Both the position numbers and the translations under genes were made by a program. A stretch of DNA of 64,000 bases from Sorangium sp051521495 (lineage in GTDB: Bacteria > Myxococcota_A > Polyangia > Polyangiales > Polyangiaceae): NCBI RefSeq assembly GCF_051521495.1, contig NZ_CP150355.1:1550001-1614000 (forward strand). Direction: 5' to 3'. The notes below the pieces were generated by a model that was not told where the DNA came from, ran no database searches, and was given only the letters and a program-made list of their open reading frames with translations. Shown one piece after another: positions 34,291-43,304 of the stretch. The first letter of the stretch is position 1; every line of letters begins with the position of its first letter.

Positions 34291-36694
34291 TCAGCGCGGC
34301 GGCCGCGCCGCCGCCTGGCGCCGGCGCGCCGGCGATCCTGCAGCCACAGCCGTCGCCGTCCTCGGCCGGTTGGCCCGAGCCCCCGCCGGCTGCGCCCTCC
34401 GCCTTGCCCGCGCCGCCTTCCGACGACGCCTCCGGAGGGCTCGGATGGACGCACTCGCCGGCGAAGCACTGGCCGTCGCCCTCGCACAGCGCCCGGTGCT
34501 CCTTCAGCTGTGGCACACACACTCCGCTCTCCGGATTGCAAATGCCGTCCACGTGACAGTCGTCCGTCGCGGGGCAGGTGATCGCTTCAGGTGTGCAGCG
34601 CCCTCCTCGGCAGAAGTTCCGGGTGCACCGATCGCCGTCGTCGCAGGGCAGGGCGTCGTCGTTCGTGCCGACACAGACGCCTTCATGGCAAGCGTCGCTC
34701 GCCGTACACGGGTTCTTGTCGTCACAGTGCAGGGTGTCATCGTTCGTGCCGACGCAGGTGCCTTCATGGCAAGCGTCGCCCGCGGTACACGAGTTCTTAT
34801 CGTCGCAGGAAGGTCCCGTGAGGAGCGCGCACGTTCCGTCGGCCGGCGCTCCGGCCGCCACGGAGCAGGCGTCGCAGTCGCCGCCATCGCAGGCGGCGTC
34901 GCAGCAGACGCCGTCGACGCAGAACCCGCTCTGGCACTCGCATCGGTTCAGGCAGGGCGCGCCGAGCTGGCTCAGGGTGAACCGCTCGACCGTGGCGAGC
35001 TTCTGGATCCGATCCTCGCCTCCCGTGATGATGACGGACCCGTCCTCGTCGAGGTATGTCGCCTCGTGGAACGCGCGGGCCGCCGTGAGCAGCGCCGCCT
35101 CGAACCATTCGTCGTCGTCCGGATCGTAGAGCTCTGTATCGTCGTAATGCGTGCTGCGGTCGAGCCGCCCGCCCGCGACGAGCACGCATCCGCTCGGGAG
35201 CAACGTCGCCGAGTGCGCGTGGCGCTCGGCGTAGCGGCGCATCGGCTCGCCGGACCTGAACTCGTTCCCCACGGGATCGTAGATCTGCGTCAGCGCGGAA
35301 TACCCGAGCACGAGGACGCGCCCATCGCGGAGCCGCGTCGCTGTGTGCATCCACCGCTCGACCCCCTCACCCATCGACGGGCCCGAGCGCCATGTGTCAC
35401 GCTCCGGGTCGTAGAGCTCGGTGGAGGAGAGCGCTGCGCCGTCAAAGCCGCCCACGACGAGGACTTCCCCCGTCGCGAGCAGCGTGGCCGTGTGGAGCAA
35501 GCGCGGGGTACCGAGGGGCGCCGCCTTGGTGAGCTCGCCTGTGGTCGGATCGTAGCGGAAGACGTCGTCGACGATCACGGCCTGGTCCAGGTCAGCGCCC
35601 CCGCCGACGATCAGCACGTCTCCTGCTCCTGTCGCGAGCTTGGTCGCGGTGTGGCGGTAGAGGGGGCCAGGGTGATCGAGCAGGGAGGCCCCCAGCGTCC
35701 ACTCCCCGGAGCGCGCGTCGTAGACCTCGACCGTGGAGCTCCGCTCGTCGGCGTCCCCGCCGACCACGAGGACACGATCGCCGTCGAGCGCTGTCGCCGT
35801 GTGCTCGGTGCGCGCCTTTCGCATGTCGCCTGGCGCGGGGGAGGCAGACCACTCGCCCGCCGCAGGGTCGTAGAGCTCAGCGCTCCTGATGCTGATGCCG
35901 GAGGCGACGGTCCCTCCCGTGACGAGCACGCGGCTCCCGAGAAGCGCTGCCGCGTGGCGGGTGCGGCCGGTCCCCATGGCGGGCGGAGGCGGCGATTGCC
36001 ATGCCGGGTCGACAAGCACCTGCTCGCCCTCCGCGTCGACGAACAGCTCGATCCGCGCCCCGCGCGCCGCGATCCGCGGCTCGACCCTGCGCCCGCCGGC
36101 CGCGTAGGCCGCGGGCGCCGTCACGCGGAGCAGCGCCGCCCCCGTGGCGTCCGCGATGTCGATGGCCCCGCCCCGCGCCGAGAGCGCGCCGCCCTCGACC
36201 TCCCACGCGGCCACGGGCGCGCCGCGCCGCACCGCCTCCGCGTCGAGCAGCAGCCACTCCTCGACGCCGCCCGGCGTCGCGGTCCAGAACGACGACCCGC
36301 CCGCGCGCCGGTAGGCCACCGCCCGGTCGGCGAGCACCGCCTCGCCTCCGGCCCCCACCTCGCGGACCCGGAGGGTCGCGCCCCCCTCGAGCTCGAAGAG
36401 GATCGCCTCGCTCCCGGCGACTGGCAGGCTCACCGCGACGCCGCGCCGGCGCGCGGCGTCGGCCTGCTCCAGCACACCGCCCCTCCGGATGAACCCCGGC
36501 CCGGCGCCGAGGACCGCCGCGGCTCGCTCTGGAAACGCGGCGCGAAGCGCCTCGTCCGGCGGTGGATCGGACGCGGCGCACCCGGCGAGCCACGGCAGCG
36601 AAGCGAGCAGCGCAGGGGCAGCGAGGATCGAATGTGGGCTGCGGTGCGAGGCTATCATGGCAGATGGGAGAGTACTGTAGGCGAACTCACCCAT
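34208..36694 (-). CDS. Kelch-repeat surface protein with Cys-rich region and MYXO-CTERM-like tail
   Basis: An 828-residue exported protein. A lipobox LAGC (Cys39) ends the signal segment. After a beta-rich domain, about six Kelch repeats (roughly 235-570) show the RHAAALLGSRVLVTGG and SAELYDPAAGEW patterns and probably form a propeller. Residues about 575-745 are Cys-rich, including two near-identical copies of a CDDKNxCTAxDACHEGxCVGT unit. The end, DGCGCRI plus a hydrophobic stretch and ASRRRR, matches the MYXO-CTERM sorting signal processed by myxosortase. Sixteen or so extra residues follow it, in DNA that overlaps the convergent lipoprotein gene. Start: 36694, with 36658 as an in-frame alternative. 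Confidence 0.88.
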   Translation of the reverse strand: MGEFAYSTLPSAMIASHRSPHSILAAPALLASLPWLAGCAASDPPPDEALRAAFPERAAAVLGAGPGFIRRGGVLEQADAARRRGVAVSLPVAGSEAILFELEGGATLRVREVGAGGEAVLADRAVAYRRAGGSSFWTATPGGVEEWLLLDAEAVRRGAPVAAWEVEGGALSARGGAIDIADATGAALLRVTAPAAYAAGGRRVEPRIAARGARIELFVDAEGEQVLVDPAWQSPPPPAMGTGRTRHAAALLGSRVLVTGGTVASGISIRSAELYDPAAGEWSASPAPGDMRKARTEHTATALDGDRVLVVGGDADERSSTVEVYDARSGEWTLGASLLDHPGPLYRHTATKLATGAGDVLIVGGGADLDQAVIVDDVFRYDPTTGELTKAAPLGTPRLLHTATLLATGEVLVVGGFDGAALSSTELYDPERDTWRSGPSMGEGVERWMHTATRLRDGRVLVLGYSALTQIYDPVGNEFRSGEPMRRYAERHAHSATLLPSGCVLVAGGRLDRSTHYDDTELYDPDDDEWFEAALLTAARAFHEATYLDEDGSVIITGGEDRIQKLATVERFTLSQLGAPCLNRCECQSGFCVDGVCCDAACDGGDCDACSVAAGAPADGTCALLTGPSCDDKNSCTAGDACHEGTCVGTNDDTLHCDDKNPCTASDACHEGVCVGTNDDALPCDDGDRCTRNFCRGGRCTPEAITCPATDDCHVDGICNPESGVCVPQLKEHRALCEGDGQCFAGECVHPSPPEASSEGGAGKAEGAAGGGSGQPAEDGDGCGCRIAGAPAPGGGAAAALIMAAAACASRRRRQVPHPRRSRRSSPR

Positions 36695-36804
36695 CTTCGC
36701 CTAGGAGGATCCGGCTCGATCCCGTCCTCCGGGGCAGATCACGTCCTGTCGAACTCCAGCGGATGAGAGCGCGAGCGCAAGGTTCGAATCGCCGCGCGAG
36801 CCCT

Positions 36805-36848
36805 CTTCTCAGACCCCTACCAGCGGCTTCTCAGACCCCTACCAGCGG
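36805..36848 (-). repeat. 22-bp tandem duplication over the end of the DUF1552 gene
   Basis: Two identical 22-base copies (36805-36826 and 36827-36848). The right-hand copy holds the last codons and stop of the DUF1552 gene; the left-hand copy is a non-translated duplicate. Confidence 0.9.
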
Positions 36849-38210
36849 CCCTGTGCAGTAGTCCGGGTCGCCGAACGTGTCGGCCTCGACACCCATCGCG
36901 TGGAGCAGCGACAGGAGCAGGTTGTTGTGCGCGACCTCCTTCTGCTGGACGACGTATCGGCCCGTCTTGAAATGGCCTCCTGCGCTCCCGGCGAGGACAT
37001 AAGGGATGTTCTTGCGCAGGTGATTGCCGTCCGCGTGCTCGTTGGTCCAGAAGATCACCGTGTTGTCGAACACCGTGCCATCGCCCTCCGGCATGCTCTT
37101 CAGCTTGGCGATCAGGTACGCGAGCTGGTCGGCGTAGAAGCGGCTGATCCTGCTCAGCCGATCGCGGTTCACCGGATCGGCGTAGCCGTTGTGCGCCATC
37201 GGGTGGTGCCCCTCGGTGATGTCCGGCCCGAGGAAGCTCAGCACCTTGGTCGTCGCGGAGTTCGTGAAGTGCACGCTCGCGACCCGCGTCAGATCGCAGG
37301 CGAGGGCCATCGCGACGAGATCCAGCTGGAGCCGGCAGAGCTCCGGCATGTTGACGACCTTGTCGACGTCGAGGTCCGGCGTCAGGGTCGGCGCAGCGCA
37401 CGCCGGGGACGCAGGCGCCGAGCCGCGATCGAGGCGCGACGCGATGTCCTCCACCGACGCGAGGTGCCCGTCGAGCTTCGCCCGATCCGCGGCGCCGAGG
37501 CGCTTGCGCAGCCGGTCGTAGTCCGAGGCCACCTTGCCGAGCACCGCCCTCCGCTGCTCGGTCTTCCGCGTCGCGTCCGCGGGCGCGACCGACAGGTCGG
37601 AGAAGAGCCGATCGAACGCGGCGTACGGGCTGTTCTCCGGCGGCAGCGGCTGCGCCGGCCCGCGGTACGCGAGGCGCGCGCCCACGGTCGCCCCGTAGAC
37701 GAGCACGCCGAGCTCGAGCGAGAGGAACTTGGTCTTCGTGCCGATGTGGTTCGCGATCTCCTGGTCGACCGAGATGCCGTCGGCCCAGCCGCACGACAGC
37801 CCGGCGTCGCCGGGGAAGTCGCCCTCCTGCATCGCGCGCGCGGTCAGGCACTGCCCCGTGCCCTTCTGGTGCGCGTCGCCCGGCCCCGTCAGCGCCGACA
37901 GCGCGCTCACGTTGCCGAGGACCAGCAGATCCCTGTTGTGGTCCTTGAGCGGCGCGAGGATGGGCGAGAGCTCTTCGCCGTTCTGGAACGTCGACGACGA
38001 CGGCCAGAAATCCGGCGGGACGGTGCCGTTCGGCGTGTAGAGCACGATGAACCGCTTCGGGAACTCGACCCCGAACGCGGCCCGCCCCGTCTGCTCCGAC
38101 GCCGGGGCGAGCCGCTTCGAGCAGCCCATCGCCTCGAGGAACGGCAGCGCGAGCGCCGCGCCGCCGAGGCCCTTGAGCACCGCGCGGCGGCTGAGTCGGA
38201 ACGGCTTCAT
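36831..38210 (-). CDS. DUF1552 protein with Tat signal
   Basis: A 459-residue exported protein. The N-terminus FRLSRRAVLKGLGGAALALP carries a twin-arginine motif (Arg8-Arg9), so it is exported folded, followed by EAMGCSK, a possible lipobox. The body is DUF1552, a family related to the alkaline-phosphatase-like DUF1501 fold: FIVLYTPNGTVPPDFWP, GDAHQKGTGQCLTAR, HHPMAHNGY and VIFWTNEHADGNHLRKNIPYV are its usual motifs. Function unknown. Its start overlaps the stop of the DUF1592 gene by one base (TGATG), and the two families nearly always occur together in myxobacteria and planctomycetes. Confidence 0.9.
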   Translation of the reverse strand: MKPFRLSRRAVLKGLGGAALALPFLEAMGCSKRLAPASEQTGRAAFGVEFPKRFIVLYTPNGTVPPDFWPSSSTFQNGEELSPILAPLKDHNRDLLVLGNVSALSALTGPGDAHQKGTGQCLTARAMQEGDFPGDAGLSCGWADGISVDQEIANHIGTKTKFLSLELGVLVYGATVGARLAYRGPAQPLPPENSPYAAFDRLFSDLSVAPADATRKTEQRRAVLGKVASDYDRLRKRLGAADRAKLDGHLASVEDIASRLDRGSAPASPACAAPTLTPDLDVDKVVNMPELCRLQLDLVAMALACDLTRVASVHFTNSATTKVLSFLGPDITEGHHPMAHNGYADPVNRDRLSRISRFYADQLAYLIAKLKSMPEGDGTVFDNTVIFWTNEHADGNHLRKNIPYVLAGSAGGHFKTGRYVVQQKEVAHNNLLLSLLHAMGVEADTFGDPDYCTGPLVGV

Positions 38211-39970
38211 CACGGCTCTCCTCCCGGGGCGCCTTCCGCGGCGCTCCCTGTGTCGTCGGCTGCGCGGCTTCCTGCGTCGCCTCCTACGTCGCCTCCTACG
38301 TAGATCGCGCGCCGGTAGCGGAACGCGTCCGTCTGGGTGAGCGCCACGAGCAGCGCCCTGATGTTGTACCGGGACGCCTCGAACGCCTGCGTCGCCTGCG
38401 AGAGGCTGCAGGCGTCCTCGCGCTGCTCGGCGCGGCCGTAGCCGAAGCGGAACCACTGCTTCACGACGCACGCGCGCACCTGCTCGCTCTCCGCGAGCCG
38501 GTGCGCGAGCTCGACCGCCCCGTCGAACGGCCCGTCCGTGTCGGTCTGCGTGAGCTCGCCGCTGGCGTCGACCGGGATCCCGTTCTCGGCGTCCCGCCAG
38601 CGGCCGAGCGCGTCGTAGTGCTCGAAGCCGAACCCGATGGGGTCGAGCAGCGTGTGGCAGCTCCTGCAGCCCGGGTCGGACACGTGCTGCGAGAACTGTT
38701 CGCGGGTCGTCTTCGTCCGGTCGACCATGGGCGGCTCCGGGACCACGTCGGGCGGCGGCGGCGGGATCTGGCAGAGCAGGCTCTGGCGCACGAACCGGCC
38801 GCGGTGGACCGGCGACGACCGGTTCGGCTTCGCGTAGAGCGAGAGCAGTCCGGCGTGCGTCAGGAAGCCGGCGCGCTGCGACGGATCGAGCTCGACCCGC
38901 TCGAACGCCTCGCCCTTCGGACCCTTGACGCCGTAGAGCTCGGCGAGCTCCCGGTTCATCATCGAGTACGACGCCGTGAACAGCGTGCTCACGCTCGCGT
39001 CCTCCTCGAAGATCGCGTGGTCCAGGAACGCCTCGGTCTCGGTCTGGAACAGCGGCAGGAGCTCGTCCCGGTACTCGGGGTAGAGCTCCGGGTCCCTCCC
39101 GCCGGCGGCGATCTCGTCGATCTTCGAGAGCCCGAGCCACTGGCGGTGGAAGTTCTTCACGGCCTCGCGCGCCCGCGGATCGGCCAGCATGCGCCGCGCC
39201 TGCGCCTCGATCTCCGCGCCCGTGCCGAGCGCCCCCTGCTCGGCGGCCGCGAAGAGCGCGTCGTCGGGCATCGTGCCCCAGAGCAGGTACGAGAGCCGCG
39301 AGGCGATCTCGTACGAGGTGAGCGGCACGACGTCTCCCTCCGCCGGATCCGGCATGCCGAACTCGACGCGGTAGAGGAAGTGCGGCGACTGGAGCATCGC
39401 CTGGACGACGAGCGCGAGGCCGGTCGACGCGTCGTCGGGCGTCTCCCCGAGGTCGAGCCCGCGGTCGAAGAGCGCCGCGAACTCGGCGATCTCGTCGTCG
39501 GCGAGGGGCCGGCGGAACGCCCGCTTGCCGAGCGACGCGACGAGCGCCGCGATCTCGCCGCGGCACGCGGCGCCCGCGGCGGCCTCGCGGCACGCGGGCG
39601 CCCCGCCGAGCAGCTTGCCCACCGCGCGCGCGGCGATGCCCTCGGCCGCGGTCATGTACTGCTCCGCGAGCAGCGGGCTCACCACGAGCGCCGCTGCCTG
39701 GTTGTTGAAGCCGAGCGACTCCTCCTCGGGCACGAAGCCCCTCGCAGGGCGGCTGTCGTCGCCGAGGAGATCGAAGATCGTGTTGTCGTACTCCACGCGT
39801 GTCATGCGGCGGAGCGGCGACTCGCCTGGCTCGATCGCGTCGCACAGCGGGGCCGTCGCCTCGCCGTCGCCGTCGTCATCGCCGTTCGCGGGGAGATCGC
39901 CGAACTGCCCTGTGCAGGAGGCGAGGAGGAGCAGGCCGATGGGCCAGCGGAGAGCTCGTGGTTCAGCCAT
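38210..39970 (-). CDS. DUF1587/1595/1592/1588/1585 multidomain lipoprotein with CxxCH motif
   Basis: A 586-residue exported protein in the usual domain order of this family: DUF1587 (about 50-115, LRRMTRVEYDNTIFDLLGD), DUF1595, DUF1592 (about 200-330, SYEIASRLSYLLWGTMPDD), DUF1588 (about 350-450) and DUF1585 (to about 545). DUF1588 contains CRSCH (435-439), a c-type haem attachment motif, in DPGCRSCHTLLDPIGFGFEH. The signal peptide ends LLLASC. Planctomycete relatives are thought to handle polysaccharide or redox chemistry outside the cell, without proof. GAGG precedes the ATG at 39970. The upstream region holds a 55-bp tandem repeat. Confidence 0.9.
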   Translation of the reverse strand: MAEPRALRWPIGLLLLASCTGQFGDLPANGDDDGDGEATAPLCDAIEPGESPLRRMTRVEYDNTIFDLLGDDSRPARGFVPEEESLGFNNQAAALVVSPLLAEQYMTAAEGIAARAVGKLLGGAPACREAAAGAACRGEIAALVASLGKRAFRRPLADDEIAEFAALFDRGLDLGETPDDASTGLALVVQAMLQSPHFLYRVEFGMPDPAEGDVVPLTSYEIASRLSYLLWGTMPDDALFAAAEQGALGTGAEIEAQARRMLADPRAREAVKNFHRQWLGLSKIDEIAAGGRDPELYPEYRDELLPLFQTETEAFLDHAIFEEDASVSTLFTASYSMMNRELAELYGVKGPKGEAFERVELDPSQRAGFLTHAGLLSLYAKPNRSSPVHRGRFVRQSLLCQIPPPPPDVVPEPPMVDRTKTTREQFSQHVSDPGCRSCHTLLDPIGFGFEHYDALGRWRDAENGIPVDASGELTQTDTDGPFDGAVELAHRLAESEQVRACVVKQWFRFGYGRAEQREDACSLSQATQAFEASRYNIRALLVALTQTDAFRYRRAIYVGGDVGGDAGSRAADDTGSAAEGAPGGEP

Positions 39971-40160
39971 GGTGCCTCGTCGGCGAGCGCGAGCAGGGGA
40001 CGGGGGCCGTCCTCCTCCGTGCAGCGTGCGCGGCGCGGCAGTGTGCGTGGCGCGCCCTCTCGCCATCGTCCTGGGAGCGTATGGCAAACGTCCGCTCCGG
40101 GATAGGCGCCGCGCTCGGAGCGGCCGAATCAAGTGGGAGCACGGGGCCGATGTGATCATC

Positions 40161-40325
40161 CCGTGTGCGCGTGTCTTACGGTGTTGCCGCCGACTCTGTC
40201 CTTCGAAGGCGGCACCCGTGTGCGCGTGTCTTACGGTGTTGCCGCCGACTCTGTCCTTCGAAGGCGGCACCCGTGTGCGCGTGTCTTACGGTGTTGCCGC
40301 CGACTCCGTCCTTCGAAGGCGGCAC
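40161..40325. repeat. three head-to-tail copies of a 55-bp repeat
   Basis: Copies start at 40161, 40216 and 40271; the third differs by one base (ctctgt to ctccgt). Each unit includes gttgccgccgac and ttcgaaggcggcac, so the gccgcc and ggcggc arms can form a hairpin around ttcgaa. The array fills much of the 393-base spacer between the divergent DUF1592 and outer-membrane protein genes; the rest shows nothing. It has no spacers, so it is not a CRISPR array. Confidence 0.95.
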
Positions 40326-40363
40326 TCGACCTCTGGTGTACGGAGCGACTATGCTCGCGCCCA

Positions 40364-41296
40364 ATGCAAAGGCGAACGCTCGCCTGTCCTCTCTCTCCTC
40401 GCGGGTCGCGGCGCCGCGCGCGCCGCTCCTCGGCGGCCGCGCTGCCCTCGGCGCTGTCGATGCTCCTGGCGCTCTTGGCGTTCTTGGCGTCGCTCGCGCC
40501 AGGCTCCGCGTTCGCCGAGCGCGCCGCGGCGCCCAGCTCCGATCGCGCCGAGCGCGATGCGGGTGATCGCGCGCCCTCCGCGGCGACCGCGCTCTTCAGC
40601 GCGGGTGTCGATCTCGAGATAGCGGGTCGTAGGCTGTCCTATAGCGATCTGCTCTCCGATAACCTCCGCACCTACGAGGTGCTAGGTGTGCCCATGCCGT
40701 CCTTCCGGGGCGAGCTGTACCCGTTCTCGCGGAGCGCCGTCCCGGTGCTCAGCGACCTCGGCGTCGAGCTCTCGTACGCTCGCGCCCTCGGCCTCGACTC
40801 GGAGGGCGCCGGGGGAGCGAGCGTGTCGACCTCGTGGAGCCGGCTCCACGCCGGCCTGCGGGGCCGTTACCGCCTCGCCGGGCAGGGTGGGCCGATCTTG
40901 TTTGCAAGCGGCGGACTCCGCTGGACCGACTTCGATATCGAGTCGACGGGCGACACGTCGCGCGATGCCGCGTCGGTGTCTTACGTGGCCTTGCGCGTGG
41001 GCGTGGACGGGCGATTGCCTGTCGGCCCGGTCGCGCTGGAGGCCGGGGGAGGCTACCAGGCGCCGCTCTCGATGGGAGCGCTCGCGTCCCACTTTCGCTC
41101 GCCGAGCGCGGGCGGCGTCGACCTCCGCGTCGCGGTCGCCGCGCCGCTCGCGCATGGGCTCGAGGCGCGCGCCGGCGCATCCTACGCGCGGTTCTTCTAC
41201 GACTTCGACTCCGAGCCCGAGGACACGTACATCGCGGGCGGGGCGCTCGATCAGCTCTTCAGCGTTCAATTGGGGGTGGCTTATTATGCGGAGTGA
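40364..41296 (+). CDS. outer-membrane beta-barrel-like protein
   Basis: A 310-residue exported protein. The signal peptide has a long n-region, a core LPSALSMLLALLAFLASLAP and a cleavage site after SAFA. The mature part alternates polar and aromatic residues in short strands (GPILFASGGLRWTDFDIES, VSYVALRVGVDGRLPVG, LEARAGASYARFFYDFDSE) and ends in a strand QLGVAYYAE, as many small barrels do. Function unknown. ATG 40364 is chosen as the start with the shortest signal peptide; upstream in-frame sequence lies in the 55-bp repeat. It overlaps the next gene by 11 bases. Confidence 0.78.
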   Translation: MQRRTLACPLSPRGSRRRARRSSAAALPSALSMLLALLAFLASLAPGSAFAERAAAPSSDRAERDAGDRAPSAATALFSAGVDLEIAGRRLSYSDLLSDNLRTYEVLGVPMPSFRGELYPFSRSAVPVLSDLGVELSYARALGLDSEGAGGASVSTSWSRLHAGLRGRYRLAGQGGPILFASGGLRWTDFDIESTGDTSRDAASVSYVALRVGVDGRLPVGPVALEAGGGYQAPLSMGALASHFRSPSAGGVDLRVAVAAPLAHGLEARAGASYARFFYDFDSEPEDTYIAGGALDQLFSVQLGVAYYAE

Positions 41297-43304
41297 GGTG
41301 CGCTCAGCGCGCGCGGCGCGCGCCGTGCCTGGCCTCGGAAGGCGCTCGGCGGCGGCGACGGCGGCCGCGCTCGTCGCGCCGGCCTTGCCGCTGCTCGCGG
41401 GGTGCCCGGGGACGATCGACGACCAGGAGCGGTTCGACAGGCGGGACGACAGCCCGCAGGCCGCGTGCGCCGACGTGCCCGCGGCGTTCGCCGAGCGGTG
41501 CGGCGGCGCGAGCTGCCACGGGCCGGGCGAGCCCGCGGCTGGCCTCGACCTCGTCACGCTCGGCGTCGGCGATCGCGTCGCCGGCCGCCCGGCCACGAGC
41601 TGCGCGGGCGTGCTCGCCGACCCCGATCGGCCGGAGGAGAGCGCGCTCTACGTGCGGCTCACCGACGGGTCCTCGTGCGGCGCGCGCATGCCGCTCGGCG
41701 GGGCCCCGTACTCGTCCGAGGAGATCGCGTGCGTCGCCGCCTGGATCGCGGAGCTCACGCCGGCCGCGTGCAGCGGCCGCGACTGCGGCTGTCCCGGATG
41801 CGTATGCGCGCCCGGCGCGCAGGAGGCGTGCTACACGGGCCCGGAGGGGACGCTCGGCGTGGGGCGCTGCGCCGCCGGCACGCGCGTCTGCAACGCGGAG
41901 GGGACGTCGTGGGGCCCGTGCACGGGGGAGGTCCTGCCCGCGTTCGACGTGTGCGAGACGCCCGACGACGAGGACTGCGACGGGGCCGCGCCCGCCTGCG
42001 AGGACGTGTGGAGCCGCGGCTTCGGCGACGCGAACGGCCAGTACGCCCGGTCCGCCGCGTTCGACGCGGACGGCAACGTGCTCGTGGCCGGCCAGCTGGA
42101 GGGGACCGTCGATTTCGGCGGCGGCCCGCTCACGGCCACCGGCACGGACGCCTTCGTGGCGAAGTTCGACAGGTTCGGCGCGCACCTCTGGAGCAAGCTG
42201 TTCCCGGGCGAGGGCAACCAGTTCGCGATGGCGCTCGCGGTCGACCCGGCGGGCGACGTCGTCGTGGCGGGCCGCGCCTTCGGCCGCGTCGATCTCGGCG
42301 GCGGCGAGCTCGCGTCGCACGGGAGCGACGACGTCTTCGTCGTCAAGCTGAGCAGCGGCGGCGAGCACATCTGGAGCAGGATCTTCGGCGGATCCGGCGC
42401 GGATCGCTGCGACCGCATCGCCGTCGACGCGGCGGGCAACGTCCTCGTGGCGGGCGGCTACCACGGCGCCGTCGATTTCGGCGCCGGCGTGCTCACGAGC
42501 GCGGGCATGCGCGACGCCTTCGTGCTGCGGCTCGCCTCGAAGGACGGCCGGACGCTCCTCGCCGTGCGCGCCGGCGGCGAAGGCGACGACTACGCCCAAG
42601 GGATCGCGGCGGACGCCGACGGCAACCTGCTCGTCGCGGGCTATTTCGAGGGATCCATCGACCTCGGCGGCCCGCCGCTCGCGAGCGCCGGCCTCTCCGA
42701 CGTCTTCCTCGCCAAGCTCCGTCCTTCCGGCGACCACGTCTGGAGCGCCCGGTTCGGCGGCGCCGAGGCCGACGAGGCCCACGACGTCGCGGTCCACCAG
42801 GCGACCGGCGACGTGGTGCTCACGGGCACGTTCACCTCGACCATCGACCTCGGCGGCGAGCCGCTGGTGAGCGCTGGCGGGCGGGATCTGTTCGTCGCCA
42901 GGCTCTCCAGCGCCGGCGCGCACCTCATGAGCCGGCGCTTCGGCGACGCGGAGGACCAGCTGCTCACCGATTTCGAGACGGGCGCGCGCGCGAGCGTCGC
43001 GGTGGACTCCGCCGGCGATGTCCTGCTCGCGGGGCCGCTGTTCGGTTCGGCGGACTTCGGCGGAGGGAAGCTGACGAGCCGGGGTAAGACCGATGTCTAC
43101 CTGGTCAAGCTCGACGCCTCGGGCGATCACCTGTTCAGCTCGCTATTCGGCGATGTCCAGACGCAGGTCGGCCTCGACGTGGCGGCGGGCTCAGGCGCGA
43201 ACGTGCTGATCGCCGGCCGCTTCTACGGCGGCATCGACTTCGGCCAAGGATTGTTATCGAGCGCAGGCCAGGGGGATGCGTTCGTCGCGAAGCTCTCCTT
43301 GTAG
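41286..43304 (+). CDS. lipoprotein with CX4CH site, MopE-like motif and propeller repeats
   Basis: A 672-residue lipoprotein (LLAGC, Cys40). Residues about 55-160 look like a cytochrome-like domain with CGGASCHGPGEPAAGL, a CX4CH variant of a haem site. A Cys-rich region follows, ending in ETPDDEDCDGAAPAC, the DEDCDG motif of MopE-type metal-binding segments. From about 240 to the end there are repeats of about 50 residues with DADGNVLVAGQLEGTVDFGG and DAFVAKFDRFGAHLWSKLF patterns (SBBP-like), probably a seven- or eight-bladed propeller. ATG 41286 lies inside the end of the barrel gene, so the two are coupled. An extracellular redox or binding role is possible. Confidence 0.82.
   Translation: MRSEVRSARAARAVPGLGRRSAAATAAALVAPALPLLAGCPGTIDDQERFDRRDDSPQAACADVPAAFAERCGGASCHGPGEPAAGLDLVTLGVGDRVAGRPATSCAGVLADPDRPEESALYVRLTDGSSCGARMPLGGAPYSSEEIACVAAWIAELTPAACSGRDCGCPGCVCAPGAQEACYTGPEGTLGVGRCAAGTRVCNAEGTSWGPCTGEVLPAFDVCETPDDEDCDGAAPACEDVWSRGFGDANGQYARSAAFDADGNVLVAGQLEGTVDFGGGPLTATGTDAFVAKFDRFGAHLWSKLFPGEGNQFAMALAVDPAGDVVVAGRAFGRVDLGGGELASHGSDDVFVVKLSSGGEHIWSRIFGGSGADRCDRIAVDAAGNVLVAGGYHGAVDFGAGVLTSAGMRDAFVLRLASKDGRTLLAVRAGGEGDDYAQGIAADADGNLLVAGYFEGSIDLGGPPLASAGLSDVFLAKLRPSGDHVWSARFGGAEADEAHDVAVHQATGDVVLTGTFTSTIDLGGEPLVSAGGRDLFVARLSSAGAHLMSRRFGDAEDQLLTDFETGARASVAVDSAGDVLLAGPLFGSADFGGGKLTSRGKTDVYLVKLDASGDHLFSSLFGDVQTQVGLDVAAGSGANVLIAGRFYGGIDFGQGLLSSAGQGDAFVAKLSL

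Noticed and set aside
36775..36800. Sequence aaggttcgaatcg resembling a tRNA T-loop
   Set aside because: The bases on both sides do not form the 5-bp T stem, and no anticodon or acceptor stem is present upstream.
36831..39845. Single minus-strand frame of 1004 codons joining the DUF1592 and DUF1552 regions
   Set aside because: Only the part from 38210 downward is DUF1552; the upper part is out of frame with the real DUF1592 gene.
40161..40325. CRISPR array
   Set aside because: The three 55-bp copies are head to tail with no spacers, and no cas gene is near.
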